A stretch of 64,000 nt of DNA from Streptomyces roseolilacinus (lineage in GTDB: Bacteria; Actinomycetota; Actinomycetes; Streptomycetales; Streptomycetaceae), in NCBI RefSeq assembly GCF_014649335.1, contig NZ_BMSV01000004.1, forward strand, positions 186,001 to 250,000, given 5' to 3'. Positions 1 to 8,851 of this stretch are shown here, in pieces. The position numbers and the translations under genes were made by a program. The notes under the pieces are model-generated. The model was not told the DNA's origin, made no database searches, and saw only the letters and a list, made by a program, of their open reading frames with translations. Position 1 is the first letter of the stretch. Every line of letters starts with the position of its first letter.

Positions 1-1832
1 TCACGCATGCGGGTGACGAGGAAGACCTCGTAGTCCATGGCGAGGCCGAAGACGACGCCCACCATGAAGATCGGCATCATGCTCATGATCGGGCCGGTCT
101 GCTCCACGCCGAAGACCGAGCCGAGCCAGCCCCACTGGAAGACCGCGACGACGGCGCCGAGGGCGGCGACCACCGACAGGAGGAAGCCGAGGGCGGCCTT
201 GAGCGGCACGAGCACGGACCGGAAGACGACCATCAGCAGCAGGAAGGCGAGGCCGACGACGAGCGCCAGGTAGGGCAGCAGCGCGTCGTTCATCTTCTGC
301 GAGAAGTCGATGTTCATCGCGGTCTGGCCGGTGACGAGGACGTCGTCGCCGGTCGTGTCGCGGATGTCGTGGACGAGGTCCTCGGTGGCCTTGGAGGACG
401 GACGGTCCTTCGGCACCACGGTGATCATGGCCGTGTCGCCGGCCTTGTTCGGGGTGGGCGGGGTGACGGCGGCGACGCCGTCGAGGCCCTTGATCGTGTC
501 GGCGGCCCGGGCGGCGGCCTCCTTGTCGCCGTCCACGACGACCATCAGCGGGCCGTTGGAGCCGGGGCCGAAGCCGTCGGAGAGCAGGTCGTACGCGCGG
601 CGCTGGGTGGTGGAGGTCGGCTGGGCGCCGTCGTCGGGCAGGCCCATCTCCAGGGAGGCGGCCGGCACGGCGAGCGCGCCGAGGCCGACGACGCCGACGA
701 GCAGGACGGCGACGGGGCGGCGCAGGACGAAGCGGGCCCAGCGGGTTCCGGCGTTCGGCGCGGCCCCGTCGGCGTCGCCGTGCCCGGCGGCCTCGCGGGC
801 GGCGAGTTCCTTGCGGGCCTTGCGGCCGAGGACGCGCCCGCCCGCGTAGCCGAGGAGCGCCGGGATGAGGGTGAGCGCGATCAGCACGGCGACGGCGACC
901 GTGCCGGCGGCGGCGACGCCCATCTTCGTCAGCATCGGGATGTTGACGACGGCGAGGCCGACCAGGGCGATGACGACGGTCAGACCGGCGAAGACGACGG
1001 CCGAGCCGGCCGTGCCGACCGCGCGGCCGGCGGCTTCCTCGCGGTCGTGGCCCTCGGCCAGTTCGGCGCGGTAGCGGGAGACGATGAACAGGGCGTAGTC
1101 GATGCCGACGGCGAGGCCGATCATCGTGGCCAGGGTGCCGGTGGTGGAGCCGAGGTCCAGCGCGTCGGCGAGGGCGGTGATCGACGAGACTCCGATGCCG
1201 ACGCCGATGATCGCGGTGAGCAGCGGCAGGCCGGCGGCTATGAGCGAGCCGAAGGTGATGACGAGGACGATGCCGGCGACGACGACGCCGATGATCTCGC
1301 CCGTGCCGGTCTCCGGCATCGCCTGGAGGGCGTCGCCGCCGATCTCGACGGTCAGTCCGCTCTTCTGCGCCTCGGTGCCGGTCTCCGTCAGCGCGTCGCG
1401 CGTGGCGTCGGTCAGCTCCATGCCGTTGGCCTCGTACGTGACATGGATGTACGCGGTGGTGCCGTCGCGTGAGACGGCCTGCGCGGCGTACGGGTCGGTG
1501 ACGTCGGCGACCTGGTCGGAGCCCGCGCGGAGGTCCGCGACGGCCTTGTCGACGCGGGCCTTGTTCGCCGGGTCGGTCATCTTCTGCCCGTCGGGCGCCT
1601 TGAAGACGACGCGCGCGGTGGCGCCGTCGGCGCTACCGCCGGGGAATCGTTCCTCCAGCAGGTCGAAGGCCTTCTGGGCCTCCGTACCGGGCATGGAGAA
1701 GGAGCTGGAGGTGGCTGCCGGCGCGGACGCGGCGCCCACTCCGGCGAGGGCCAGCAGCGCGACCCACAGGAGGGTCACGACGTGGCGGCGCCGGAAGGCG
1801 AACCGGCCGAGTTTGTAGAGGAACGTGGCCAC
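1..1832 (-). CDS. MMPL/RND family transporter, N-terminal part (cut by window edge)
   Basis: About 610 residues of an inner-membrane RND-type exporter; the 3' end lies beyond base 1. After a GTG start (GGGAG nine bases upstream) comes a first membrane helix (VTLLWVALLALAGVGAA), a large extracytoplasmic domain, a block of helices, a second soluble domain and a second helix block. Both membrane blocks carry the Asp-Tyr pair that forms the proton relay in MMPL proteins: GLAVGIDYALF in the first and VFGLAMDYEVF in the second. Members export lipids or drugs using proton motive force. It lies 168 bp downstream of a co-directional TetR gene, so that regulator probably controls it. The substrate cannot be told from sequence. 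The family call is firm. Confidence 0.93.
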   Translation of the reverse strand, partial: MATFLYKLGRFAFRRRHVVTLLWVALLALAGVGAASAPAATSSSFSMPGTEAQKAFDLLEERFPGGSADGATARVVFKAPDGQKMTDPANKARVDKAVADLRAGSDQVADVTDPYAAQAVSRDGTTAYIHVTYEANGMELTDATRDALTETGTEAQKSGLTVEIGGDALQAMPETGTGEIIGVVVAGIVLVITFGSLIAAGLPLLTAIIGVGIGVSSITALADALDLGSTTGTLATMIGLAVGIDYALFIVSRYRAELAEGHDREEAAGRAVGTAGSAVVFAGLTVVIALVGLAVVNIPMLTKMGVAAAGTVAVAVLIALTLIPALLGYAGGRVLGRKARKELAAREAAGHGDADGAAPNAGTRWARFVLRRPVAVLLVGVVGLGALAVPAASLEMGLPDDGAQPTSTTQRRAYDLLSDGFGPGSNGPLMVVVDGDKEAAARAADTIKGLDGVAAVTPPTPNKAGDTAMITVVPKDRPSSKATEDLVHDIRDTTGDDVLVTGQTAMNIDFSQKMNDALLPYLALVVGLAFLLLMVVFRSVLVPLKAALGFLLSVVAALGAVVAVFQWGWLGSVFGVEQTGPIMSMMPIFMVGVVFGLAMDYEVFLVTRMR

Positions 1833-2000
1833 TGGGGCGTACTCCCGTGATGAGTGGACAGGGCAGGACGTTTGGGGAGTCGGCCCGACAGCGTGAGCGG
1901 TACGTGTCAGGTGCTGCGGTCCCGGGCGCGGCGCGCTTCCGGCATGGGGAGTGCCGGGGCCGGCCGGCCCGGGTGGTCCGCCCCGGCGGGGCGGGACGGG

Positions 2001-2576
2001 TCAGGGGGCGCCGAGGGCGGGGAGCACCACGGCGTCCACGTAGGTGGTGAGGTACGCCTGGTCGACCGGCCGGTCCTCGATGAGGGGGCGGGCGACGACG
2101 GCGCCGATCATCATGTGCGGGACCAGGCCGAGCGCCGGGTTGTCGGCGGCGATCTCGCCCCGCTCCACGGCGCGGCGCAGGACCTGGTCGAGCCCGGTCA
2201 TCTCGGGTTCGAACAGCAGCTCGCGCAGCGCCTGGTGGAGTTCGGGGTTCTCGCTGACGGCATGGGCGAGGCCCCGCATCATCGCGGAGTCCTTCTCCAT
2301 GCGGCAGTCGTCGGAACGCCCGATCATCTCGTGGAAGTCGCCCCGGAGCGAGCCGGTGTCGATCTCCGCGATCCGTACGGGCTTGTGGTGCCGCAGCGAC
2401 TGGGCGACCAGCTCGGGCTTGCTCCCCCACTGGCGGTAGAGGGTCGCCTTGCTGGAGCGCGTGCGGGTGGCGACGGCGTCCATGGTGAGCCCGTCGTAGC
2501 CGACCTCCCCGAGGAGGTCGATGACGGTCTCGTACAGCTCCGACTCGCGTTCCGGGGTGAGTCTGCTGCGGGCCAT
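2001..2576 (-). CDS. TetR/AcrR family transcriptional regulator
   Basis: A 191-residue repressor with an N-terminal TetR helix-turn-helix (YDGLTMDAVATRTRSSKATLYRQWGSK, shown here only as the recognisable core around SSKATLYRQW) and a helical ligand-binding domain resembling the TetR_C family. I chose the ATG at 2576 because GGAAG sits five bases upstream. An ATG at 2588 would add MEAP but has no ribosome site and nearly abuts the first operator. Two identical palindromes lie directly upstream, between this gene and the divergent tricorn protease. The exporter gene follows on the same strand. Likely an autoregulated repressor of the MMPL exporter. Confidence 0.9.
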   Translation of the reverse strand: MARSRLTPERESELYETVIDLLGEVGYDGLTMDAVATRTRSSKATLYRQWGSKPELVAQSLRHHKPVRIAEIDTGSLRGDFHEMIGRSDDCRMEKDSAMMRGLAHAVSENPELHQALRELLFEPEMTGLDQVLRRAVERGEIAADNPALGLVPHMMIGAVVARPLIEDRPVDQAYLTTYVDAVVLPALGAP

Positions 2577-2592
2577 GGGCGCTTCCATCCGA

Positions 2593-2607
2593 ACGAAACG
2601 GTTTCGT
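2593..2607. promoter_or_regulatory. Palindromic operator 1 for the adjacent TetR protein
   Basis: Perfect 15-bp palindrome ACGAAAC-G-GTTTCGT, 16 bases upstream of the chosen TetR start. The same palindrome, with the central base changed, recurs 47 bp away at 2640. Assignment to this TetR protein is inference from position and symmetry. Confidence 0.75.
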
Positions 2608-2639
2608 ACACCTCCACCCTAGGCCGCCCGGAGAGCGAA

Positions 2640-2654
2640 ACGAAACCGTTTCGT
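2640..2654. promoter_or_regulatory. Palindromic operator 2 for the adjacent TetR protein
   Basis: Perfect 15-bp palindrome ACGAAAC-C-GTTTCGT, the second copy of the element at 2593. The 47-bp centre spacing is roughly 4.5 helical turns. It lies about 80 bp upstream of the divergent tricorn protease gene, so it could influence that gene too. Confidence 0.75.
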
Positions 2655-2732
2655 ACGTGTCCTGCGTCACGAACACCGGCCCGATCCGCCGGTCGAGTTG
2701 CCGTGCTCCCGCGGCGCGGAAAGCATGAACCT

Positions 2733-5700
2733 GTGAGCAGCGACGGCGCGTACCTCAGGTATCCCCACGTCCACGACGATCTGCTGTGCTTCGCGGCCGA
2801 GGACGATCTGTGGATCGCCCCGCTCGTCGCCGAGGGCGGGTCCCCCGGCCGCGCCTGGCGGCTCACCGTCGACCGGACGAGAGTCGGGCACCCCCGCTTC
2901 TCGCCGGACGGGCGGCACGTCGCGTACACGAGCTGGCGCAGCCTCGACCCGGAGATCCACCTCGTGCCGGTCGACGGCGGCCCGGCGCGGCGGTTGTCGT
3001 ACTGGGGGTCGCTGGACACCCGCGTGTGCGGCTGGGACCCCGACGGCAACATCCTGGCCGTCGCGTCGCACGGGCAGCCGTTCTCGCACTTCTCGTGGGC
3101 GTACAAGGTGTCCGTCGACGGCAGTCCGGGCCGCCGCCTGCCGTGGGGGCCGTGCGCCGACATCCAGGTCGCCGACGTCGACGGGGAGCACCGCACGCTG
3201 CTGCTGACCGGGAAGCCGCCGCACGAGCCGGCCGCCTGGAAGCGGTACCGGGGCGGGGCGACCGGGCGGCTGTGGCTGCACGGCGAGCGGCTGCTGCCGG
3301 ACCTCGGGGGCCACCTGGACTGCGCGATGTTCGTGGCCGGCCGGATCGCGTTCCTCTCCGACCACGAGGGCGTCGGCAACCTGTACTCGTGCCGGCCCGA
3401 CGGCTCCGACCTGCGGCGCCACACCGACCACGACGCGTTCTACGCCCGGCACGCCTCCTCCGACGGGCGCCGGGTCGTCTACCAGTGCGCGGGCGACCTG
3501 TGGATGGTGGACTCCCTGGCCCCCGACGCGCGGCCGCGGAGGCTCGCGGTACGGCTCGGCGGGCCGCGCGCCGGACGGCGCACGTACCAGGTGCCGGCCG
3601 CCCAGCACCTGCAGTCGGTGTCCGTCGACGAGACCGGCCGGGCCAGCGCCGTCTGCGTGCGCGGCAGCCTGTACTGGCTCACGCACCGCGACGGGCCGGC
3701 CCGGTCGATCGCCGACACCCCGGGCGTGCGGGTCCGGCTGCCGGAGATGCTGGACGGCGGGCGCGTCGCGTACGTGACGGACGCGGAGGGCGAGGACGCC
3801 GTCGAGGTCGCGTACCTGCCGCGCGCCAGCGGCCAGCGGGAGCCGCGCCGGCTCGCCGCGGGGCGGCTGGGGCGCGTGCTGGAGATGGTCTCCGATCCGG
3901 ACGGGGAACGGCTCGCCATCGCCTCGCACGACGGGCGGCTGCTGCTGCTGGACGTGTCGGAGGAGACGGTGGAGGCGGCGGGGACGGCGGAGCCGGCGGG
4001 GGGCGACGGGGACGGGGTGCGGACCGGGCGCCTGAGGCGGCTCACGGACCCGGCGGCACCGGAGGGCCCGGCGGGGGCCGCGGCGGACGCCTCGGCCCCG
4101 GCCGGTGCGGCGGGCACGGCGGCCCCGGCCGGTCCGGCGGACACCGCGGCCCCGGCCGGCCCGGCGGCCCCCGCCGGTGTGGTGACGGAGCTGATCCGCT
4201 CGGAGAACGGCCCCGTGCGCGACCTGGCGTTCTCGCCGGACGGGGCGTGGCTGACCTGGTCGCACCCGTTCATCGGCCGGTCGCTGCGGCAGATCAAGAT
4301 GGCCCGCATCAAGGACCGGCTGGTCGTCGACGTGACGAACGGCCGCTTCGAGGACGAGAGCCCGGTGTTCACGCGGGACGGCCGCTACCTGGCCTTCCTG
4401 TCCTGGCGCGGCTTCGACCCGGTGTACGACGTGCACACCGGCGATCTGTCGTTCCCGCTGGGCTGCCGCCCGTACCTGGTACCGCTGGCGTCGACGACGC
4501 CGTCGCCGTTCGCGCTCTCCCCGGAGGGGCGCCCGGCGGCGGGCGGGCTGGACCCGGGCGAGGAGGAGCAGGCCGGCGACGGGACCGTGCTGGTCGAGGT
4601 GGAGGGGCTGGAGAGCCGGGTGACGCCGTTCCCGGTCGCCGCGTCGAAGTACTCGTCGCTGCACCCGGTGAGCGGCGGCGGACTGGTGTGGCTGCGCTGG
4701 CCCATCTCGGGCGCGCTGGGCGAGACGTTCGTCAACCCGTCGGACCCCTCGGAGCGGCCGACGCTGGAGCACTTCAACCTGACCAAGGCCCGCAAGACGG
4801 AACTGGTCGCGCACCTGGACTGGTTCGCGGTGAGCGGCGACGGGACGCGGCTGGTCGTGGTCGACGAGGGCGACCTGCGGGCCGTCCCCGCGAACGAGAC
4901 GGGCGACCCCGACACGACCGTGTACGTGGACGCCCGGCGCATCCGGCACGAGGTGGACCCGGGCGCCGAGTGGCGGCAGGCGTACGACGAGGCGGGCCGC
5001 ATCACGCGGGCCCTGTTCTGGGAGCCGGACATGGCCGGCATCGACTGGTCGGGCGTCCTGGACCAGTACCGGCCGCTCGTCGAACGGGTCGCGTCGCCCG
5101 ACGAGTTCGCCGACCTGCTGCGGGAGGTCCTCGGCGAGCTGGGCACCTCCCACGCGTACGTCACGCCCTCGCGGCGCAACGAGGGCCCGCCGCACTACCA
5201 GCGCGCGATGGGGCTGCTCGGTGCGAACCTGGTGTGCAGGGACGGGAAGTGGGTCGTCAAGCGGATCCTGCCGGGCGACTCGTCGGACTCCAAGGCGCGT
5301 TCGCCACTGGCCGGCACGGGCATCCGGGAGGGCGCGGTCCTCACGCACGTGGACGGGCGGCCGGTGGATCCGGTGACGGGGCCGTACCCGCTGCTCTCGG
5401 CGGCGGGCGGGACGACGGTGGAACTGACGTTCGGCCCGGCGGACGGCGAGGCGGGCCGGCCGCGGCGCGTGGCGGTCGTGCCGCTGGTCGACGAGCGGCC
5501 GCTGCGGTACCAGGACTGGGTGGCCAAGCGCCGCGAGGTCGTACGGGAGTTGAGCGACGGCCGGTGCGGGTACCTGCACATCCCCGACATGGGCGGCTCC
5601 GGGTGGGCGCAGTTCAACCGGGACCTGCGGCTGGAGGTGTCGCGGCCGGCGCTCATCGTGGACGTGCGCGGCAACGCGGGCGGGCACATCAGCGAGCTGG

Positions 5701-6188
5701 TCGTCGAGAAGCTGACGCGCCGGATCCTGGGCTGGGACCTCACGCGGAACGCCCAGCCGGTGTCGTACGCGTCGAACTCGCCGCGCGGGCCGGTCGTCGC
5801 GCTGGCGGACGAGGCCACGTCGTCGGACGGCGACATGATCACGGCGGTGTTCAAGCTCCAGGGCCTCGGCCCGGTCGTCGGGCAGCGCACCTGGGGCGGC
5901 GTGGTCGGCATGACGGGCCGCCACCGGCTGGGCGACGGCACGGTGATCACCGTGCCGATGAACGCGGCCTGGTTCGAGGCGTACGGGTGGGGGGTGGAGA
6001 ACCACGGCGTCGAGCCGGACATCGAGATCGAACGCACCCCGCTGGACTGGGCGGAGGGCCGCCACCGGCAGCTCGCGGACGCGGTGGACCTGGCGCTGGA
6101 GCTCCTGAAGAAGAACCCGCCGTCCAGCCCCCCGGACTACTCGGCCACCCCGAACCTCTCCCGTCCCCCGCTGCCGCCCCGCCCCTGA
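2733..6188 (+). CDS. tri: Tricorn-type protease (peptidase family S41)
   Basis: A 1,151-residue cytoplasmic peptidase predicted to degrade proteasome- or protease-derived peptides. The N-terminal half has WD-like beta-propeller repeats (for example FSPDGRHVAYTSW). It is followed by a C1 domain, a PDZ domain and the S41 catalytic domain. GTSHAY near residues 803-808 supplies the catalytic His. TSSDGD near 1029-1034 supplies the nucleophilic Ser. GVENHGVEPDI near the end fits the region of the catalytic Glu. The start is the GTG giving VSSDGAYLRYP, preceded by GGAAAG; the reading frame stays open far upstream but that extension looks noncoding. An Ala/Pro/Gly-rich tract at about residues 440-490 interrupts the second propeller and is not expected in the fold. 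Divergent from tetR. Confidence 0.93.
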   Translation: MSSDGAYLRYPHVHDDLLCFAAEDDLWIAPLVAEGGSPGRAWRLTVDRTRVGHPRFSPDGRHVAYTSWRSLDPEIHLVPVDGGPARRLSYWGSLDTRVCGWDPDGNILAVASHGQPFSHFSWAYKVSVDGSPGRRLPWGPCADIQVADVDGEHRTLLLTGKPPHEPAAWKRYRGGATGRLWLHGERLLPDLGGHLDCAMFVAGRIAFLSDHEGVGNLYSCRPDGSDLRRHTDHDAFYARHASSDGRRVVYQCAGDLWMVDSLAPDARPRRLAVRLGGPRAGRRTYQVPAAQHLQSVSVDETGRASAVCVRGSLYWLTHRDGPARSIADTPGVRVRLPEMLDGGRVAYVTDAEGEDAVEVAYLPRASGQREPRRLAAGRLGRVLEMVSDPDGERLAIASHDGRLLLLDVSEETVEAAGTAEPAGGDGDGVRTGRLRRLTDPAAPEGPAGAAADASAPAGAAGTAAPAGPADTAAPAGPAAPAGVVTELIRSENGPVRDLAFSPDGAWLTWSHPFIGRSLRQIKMARIKDRLVVDVTNGRFEDESPVFTRDGRYLAFLSWRGFDPVYDVHTGDLSFPLGCRPYLVPLASTTPSPFALSPEGRPAAGGLDPGEEEQAGDGTVLVEVEGLESRVTPFPVAASKYSSLHPVSGGGLVWLRWPISGALGETFVNPSDPSERPTLEHFNLTKARKTELVAHLDWFAVSGDGTRLVVVDEGDLRAVPANETGDPDTTVYVDARRIRHEVDPGAEWRQAYDEAGRITRALFWEPDMAGIDWSGVLDQYRPLVERVASPDEFADLLREVLGELGTSHAYVTPSRRNEGPPHYQRAMGLLGANLVCRDGKWVVKRILPGDSSDSKARSPLAGTGIREGAVLTHVDGRPVDPVTGPYPLLSAAGGTTVELTFGPADGEAGRPRRVAVVPLVDERPLRYQDWVAKRREVVRELSDGRCGYLHIPDMGGSGWAQFNRDLRLEVSRPALIVDVRGNAGGHISELVVEKLTRRILGWDLTRNAQPVSYASNSPRGPVVALADEATSSDGDMITAVFKLQGLGPVVGQRTWGGVVGMTGRHRLGDGTVITVPMNAAWFEAYGWGVENHGVEPDIEIERTPLDWAEGRHRQLADAVDLALELLKKNPPSSPPDYSATPNLSRPPLPPRP

Positions 6189-6673
6189 ACGGGAGAGCGG
6201 CGGCGCGTCCGCCCGGGCCCGGCCGTGCCCGGCCGCGTCCGGGGTACGGCCCGGACCGGGTACGGGAGCCACGGCCCGGACCGGGTACGCCGGTGGTCCG
6301 GGCGCTCCCGGGCCGAACCGCCCCGTCGTGACGGGCGGCCCCCGCCGTGGCCCCTCGGCGGCGGCGACTTCGCCCTCCCCTCCCGCGGTCCGCGCGGCGG
6401 GGGCGCGCGGGCGCCGTCCGGCGAGGTGGGGGGCGCGCGGGCGCCGCCCGGCGGGAGGACGGGAGGAGTCCCCGGAGGTTCGCGTCGCGGCCTGCCGGAG
6501 AAGCCCCCGAAGACCCGCCGCACGGCGGCCGGAAACCCGAAGGCCCCGTCCGCGCGCCCCCGTCCCGCACCCCTTGTGACGTCCCGCGGGCGGCCGCGCG
6601 CCGCCCGCGCCCGGAAGGACGGCCCCGCCCCGCCCGGAAGGACGCCCCCGCCCGGCAGGGCGCCCGCACGCGC
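6189..6673. other. Long GC-rich intergenic region without a supported gene
   Basis: About 485 bases between the tricorn gene and the terminator of the next gene. Several frames stay open here, but only because stop codons are rare at this GC content; they have no ribosome sites and highly skewed Arg/Pro/Gly composition. The only clear structure is the 19-bp direct repeat at 6246-6289. No RNA gene is recognised. Confidence 0.6.
6246..6289. repeat. Two copies of a 19-bp direct repeat
   Basis: The sequence ACGGCCCGGACCGGGTACG occurs at 6246-6264 and again at 6271-6289, separated by six bases. The repeat contains the partial palindrome CCCGGACCGGG. It sits 57 bases after the tricorn stop codon and could form a transcription-terminating structure or be a simple duplication. 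Confidence 0.8.
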
Positions 6674-6704
6674 GTGCCCCGGGCAGCGGGGCTGCCCGGG
6701 GCAC
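6674..6704. terminator. Perfect 14-bp hairpin terminator
   Basis: GTGCCCCGGGCAGC, three-base loop GGG, then GCTGCCCGGGGCAC. It lies 18 bases after the stop of the small leftward gene and also faces the rightward tricorn gene, so it may serve both directions. No T-run follows, as is common in Streptomyces. Confidence 0.85.
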
Positions 6705-6722
6705 GGGGAAGGGGAGGCGGGG

Positions 6723-6941
6723 TCAGACCTCGTCGTACTCGTCGTCGAGGCGGTCCTGCCTGCCGCGCGCCGTCTCGTCCTGGTCGCGGTCCATCGGACG
6801 GCCGCGCTCGGGCTGGCCCTGCTGCTTGCCCTTGCGCTGCTGCATGCGCTGCTGCGCCTCGTCCTTCATGCCCTGCGCGCGCTGCTTGCCCTGCTGCTGC
6901 AGCTGCTCGGCCTTGTCCTTGAACTGGTCAGAGATGCCCAT
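6723..6941 (-). CDS. Small highly hydrophilic conserved protein
   Basis: A 72-residue protein beginning MGISDQFKDKAEQLQQQGKQ, rich in Gln, Lys, Arg, Asp and Glu, with no membrane segment and no hydrophobic core. The first half is a predicted charged helix and the tail is acidic (RLDDEYDEV). I chose the ATG at 6941 with AGGAG upstream; an in-frame GTG at 6953 touches that ribosome site. It resembles the small stress-related hydrophilic proteins seen in streptomycetes (the MGISDQFKDKA opening), but I cannot assign a biochemical role. A strong hairpin terminator follows. Confidence 0.75.
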   Translation of the reverse strand: MGISDQFKDKAEQLQQQGKQRAQGMKDEAQQRMQQRKGKQQGQPERGRPMDRDQDETARGRQDRLDDEYDEV

Positions 6942-7037
6942 ACCGGGTTTCACTCCTACACGGGTCGGGGGAACGCGGAGCCGTTACCGGCCCCGCGCCG
7001 ACCAGCCTGGCATGAGCGGACATACCGCGCATTTCGA

Positions 7038-7919
7038 TCAGTCACGCTCCGCACGCGCCCGCTCGTCGGCGGCGCCCCCCGCGCCCACCAGCCCCTTCGA
7101 CATGCCCGCCAACCGGGGTTCGAAGCGCCGCATCTCGCGCCGGCCCACCGCCGTGATGATCCCCGGCAGGTAGCCCCGTACGGACTGCATGCCGCGCAGC
7201 CACCACTGGGCGTACACGTGCGCCGAGCGCCGCTCGACACCGTCGACGATCCGGTCGACGGCCGGACCCAGCGGGTAGGTGCGGTTCGCCGGCCACGGCA
7301 GCCGCTGCCGCAACTCCCGCATCACCTCGTCCTGGTCGGCGCCCCGCACCATGTCGGTGTCCGTCCACGACAGGTACCCGACCCCGACCCGCACGCCCCG
7401 GTGGGCGACCTCGGTGCGCAGGCAGTGCGCGAACGCCTCCACGCCCGACTTGGACGCGCAGTACGCCGTCATCATCGGCGCCGGCGTGATGGCGGCGAGC
7501 GAGGCGATCTGGAGGAAGTACCCGCGGCTCTCCAGCAGTACGGGCAGGAAGGCCCGCCCGGTGACGGCGCCGCCGACGAGGTTGACCTCGATGACGCGCC
7601 GCCAGGCGACCGGGTCGGAGTCCGCGAACGGGCCGCCCGTCGCCACACCGGCGTTGGCGACGACGACGTCCACCTTGCCGAAGCGTTCCTTCACCTCGTA
7701 CGCGACCCGCCCCATCACCTCGTGGTCGGTGACGTCCGCGTGCCACCAGTCGCTCTCGGTGTGCAGCCGCTCCGACACCCGCTTCAGCTCGTCCGGTTCG
7801 AGTCCCACGAGCGCGATCTTCGCGCCGCGCGCGGAGAGCTTGCGGGCCAGCAGTTCGCCGACGCCGCGCGCGCCGCCGGTGACGACGACGACCTGTCCCT
7901 CCAGGCTGACCCTGCTCAT
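7038..7919 (-). CDS. Short-chain dehydrogenase/reductase
   Basis: A 293-residue classical SDR. The NAD(P)-binding motif TGGARGVG is at about residues 13-20, NAG follows beta-4 (VVVANAGVA), and the active site has Ser in IASLAAI and the YCASK Tyr/Lys pair near residue 160. The start ATG overlaps the stop of the upstream hydrolase by 4 bp (ATGA), showing translational coupling. It is the last gene of a three-gene operon with a Baeyer-Villiger monooxygenase and an alpha/beta hydrolase. A likely role is alcohol-to-ketone oxidation (or the reverse) feeding the monooxygenase. Substrate unknown. Confidence 0.93.
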   Translation of the reverse strand: MSRVSLEGQVVVVTGGARGVGELLARKLSARGAKIALVGLEPDELKRVSERLHTESDWWHADVTDHEVMGRVAYEVKERFGKVDVVVANAGVATGGPFADSDPVAWRRVIEVNLVGGAVTGRAFLPVLLESRGYFLQIASLAAITPAPMMTAYCASKSGVEAFAHCLRTEVAHRGVRVGVGYLSWTDTDMVRGADQDEVMRELRQRLPWPANRTYPLGPAVDRIVDGVERRSAHVYAQWWLRGMQSVRGYLPGIITAVGRREMRRFEPRLAGMSKGLVGAGGAADERARAERD

Positions 7920-8851
7920 ACGGCTTCCTCTTCCCTCTCGTCGTCGCGGTCGGTGTCGTCGTCGCCCAGGTACGCCGCGGACAGCTCGCGCAGGCGCGCC
8001 GTGACGGCCTCGGGCGCCTCGACGGGCGTCATGTGCCCGACGCCGGGCAGCACGTCCAGGCCGACGCACCGCGGCAGGGCGGCGGCCAGCGCGCGGGCGT
8101 GGACCGGCGGGGTGAGCCGGTCGGCGGCGCCGGCGACGACCACGGCGGGCACGTCCAGGGCGCGGACACCGGCCTCCAGGTCGAGTCCGGCGAGCACGTG
8201 CGACCAGGCGACGCGCACGGCGCGCGGGCAGGCGTGCACGATGCGGGCGCACTCCGCGACCCGGTCGGGCGCCGAACCGGGGCCCATCGTGGCGTACTTG
8301 AGGATCGCCTTCGACACGGGCGTGACCGGCCCGAGCGGGGCGCGGGCGCCGAGGATCGCGCCGGTGATCCGGGTGCGCAGCGCGCCGGGGCGCAGCGGTA
8401 TGACGAGGGACTCGGGGACCAGCCGGGACGCGCCCGTGCTGCACAGCAGGACGGCGGCGGCGCGGTCCCGCAGGGCGGGGCGCCCGGCGGCGGCCATCAG
8501 CGTCATGCCGCCCATGGAGTGCCCGGCCAGGACGGCCTTCTCGCCGGGGGCGAGGGCGGCGGCGAGGACCGCCTCCAGGTCGTCGGCGAGGGCGTCCGTG
8601 GAGTAGCCGGAGGACGCGGCGGCGGGCGGGGTGGCGCCGTGGCCGCGCTGGTCGTAGACGACGACGCGGTGGTCGGTGGCGAGGTCCCGCACCTGGGCGG
8701 CCCAGAAGTCGGTGGAGCAGGTCCAGCCGTGGACCAGGACGACGGCGGGGGCGCCCTCGGGGCCGTACACCTCGACGTGCAGGGACTGGCCGTCGGCGGA
8801 GACGGCGGTCAGCGTGCGGGGGGTGGCCGCCGCGTACGGGGTCGGGTTCAC
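7916..8851 (-). CDS. Alpha/beta hydrolase (esterase-like)
   Basis: A 311-residue alpha/beta hydrolase. The oxyanion region is LVHGWTCSTDFW, the nucleophile elbow is GHSMGG near residue 120, the acid is probably Asp in AGAADRLTPP, and the catalytic His is in GVGHMTP. The GTG start overlaps the monooxygenase stop by 4 bp and the stop overlaps the SDR start by 4 bp. In this setting it probably hydrolyses the ester or lactone produced by the monooxygenase. A hydrophilic acidic tail (DDDTDRDDEREEEAV) follows the fold. Confidence 0.93.
   Translation of the reverse strand: MNPTPYAAATPRTLTAVSADGQSLHVEVYGPEGAPAVVLVHGWTCSTDFWAAQVRDLATDHRVVVYDQRGHGATPPAAASSGYSTDALADDLEAVLAAALAPGEKAVLAGHSMGGMTLMAAAGRPALRDRAAAVLLCSTGASRLVPESLVIPLRPGALRTRITGAILGARAPLGPVTPVSKAILKYATMGPGSAPDRVAECARIVHACPRAVRVAWSHVLAGLDLEAGVRALDVPAVVVAGAADRLTPPVHARALAAALPRCVGLDVLPGVGHMTPVEAPEAVTARLRELSAAYLGDDDTDRDDEREEEAV

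Noticed and set aside
1854..2732. N-terminal extension of the tricorn protein upstream of the GTG at 2733
   Set aside because: The frame is open but overlaps tetR antisense and both operators, and the extension has no family similarity.
2667..6704. A 1,345-codon open frame on the minus strand, antisense to the tricorn gene
   Set aside because: Arg/Pro/Ala-rich shadow of the real tricorn protease, which has all family motifs on the other strand.
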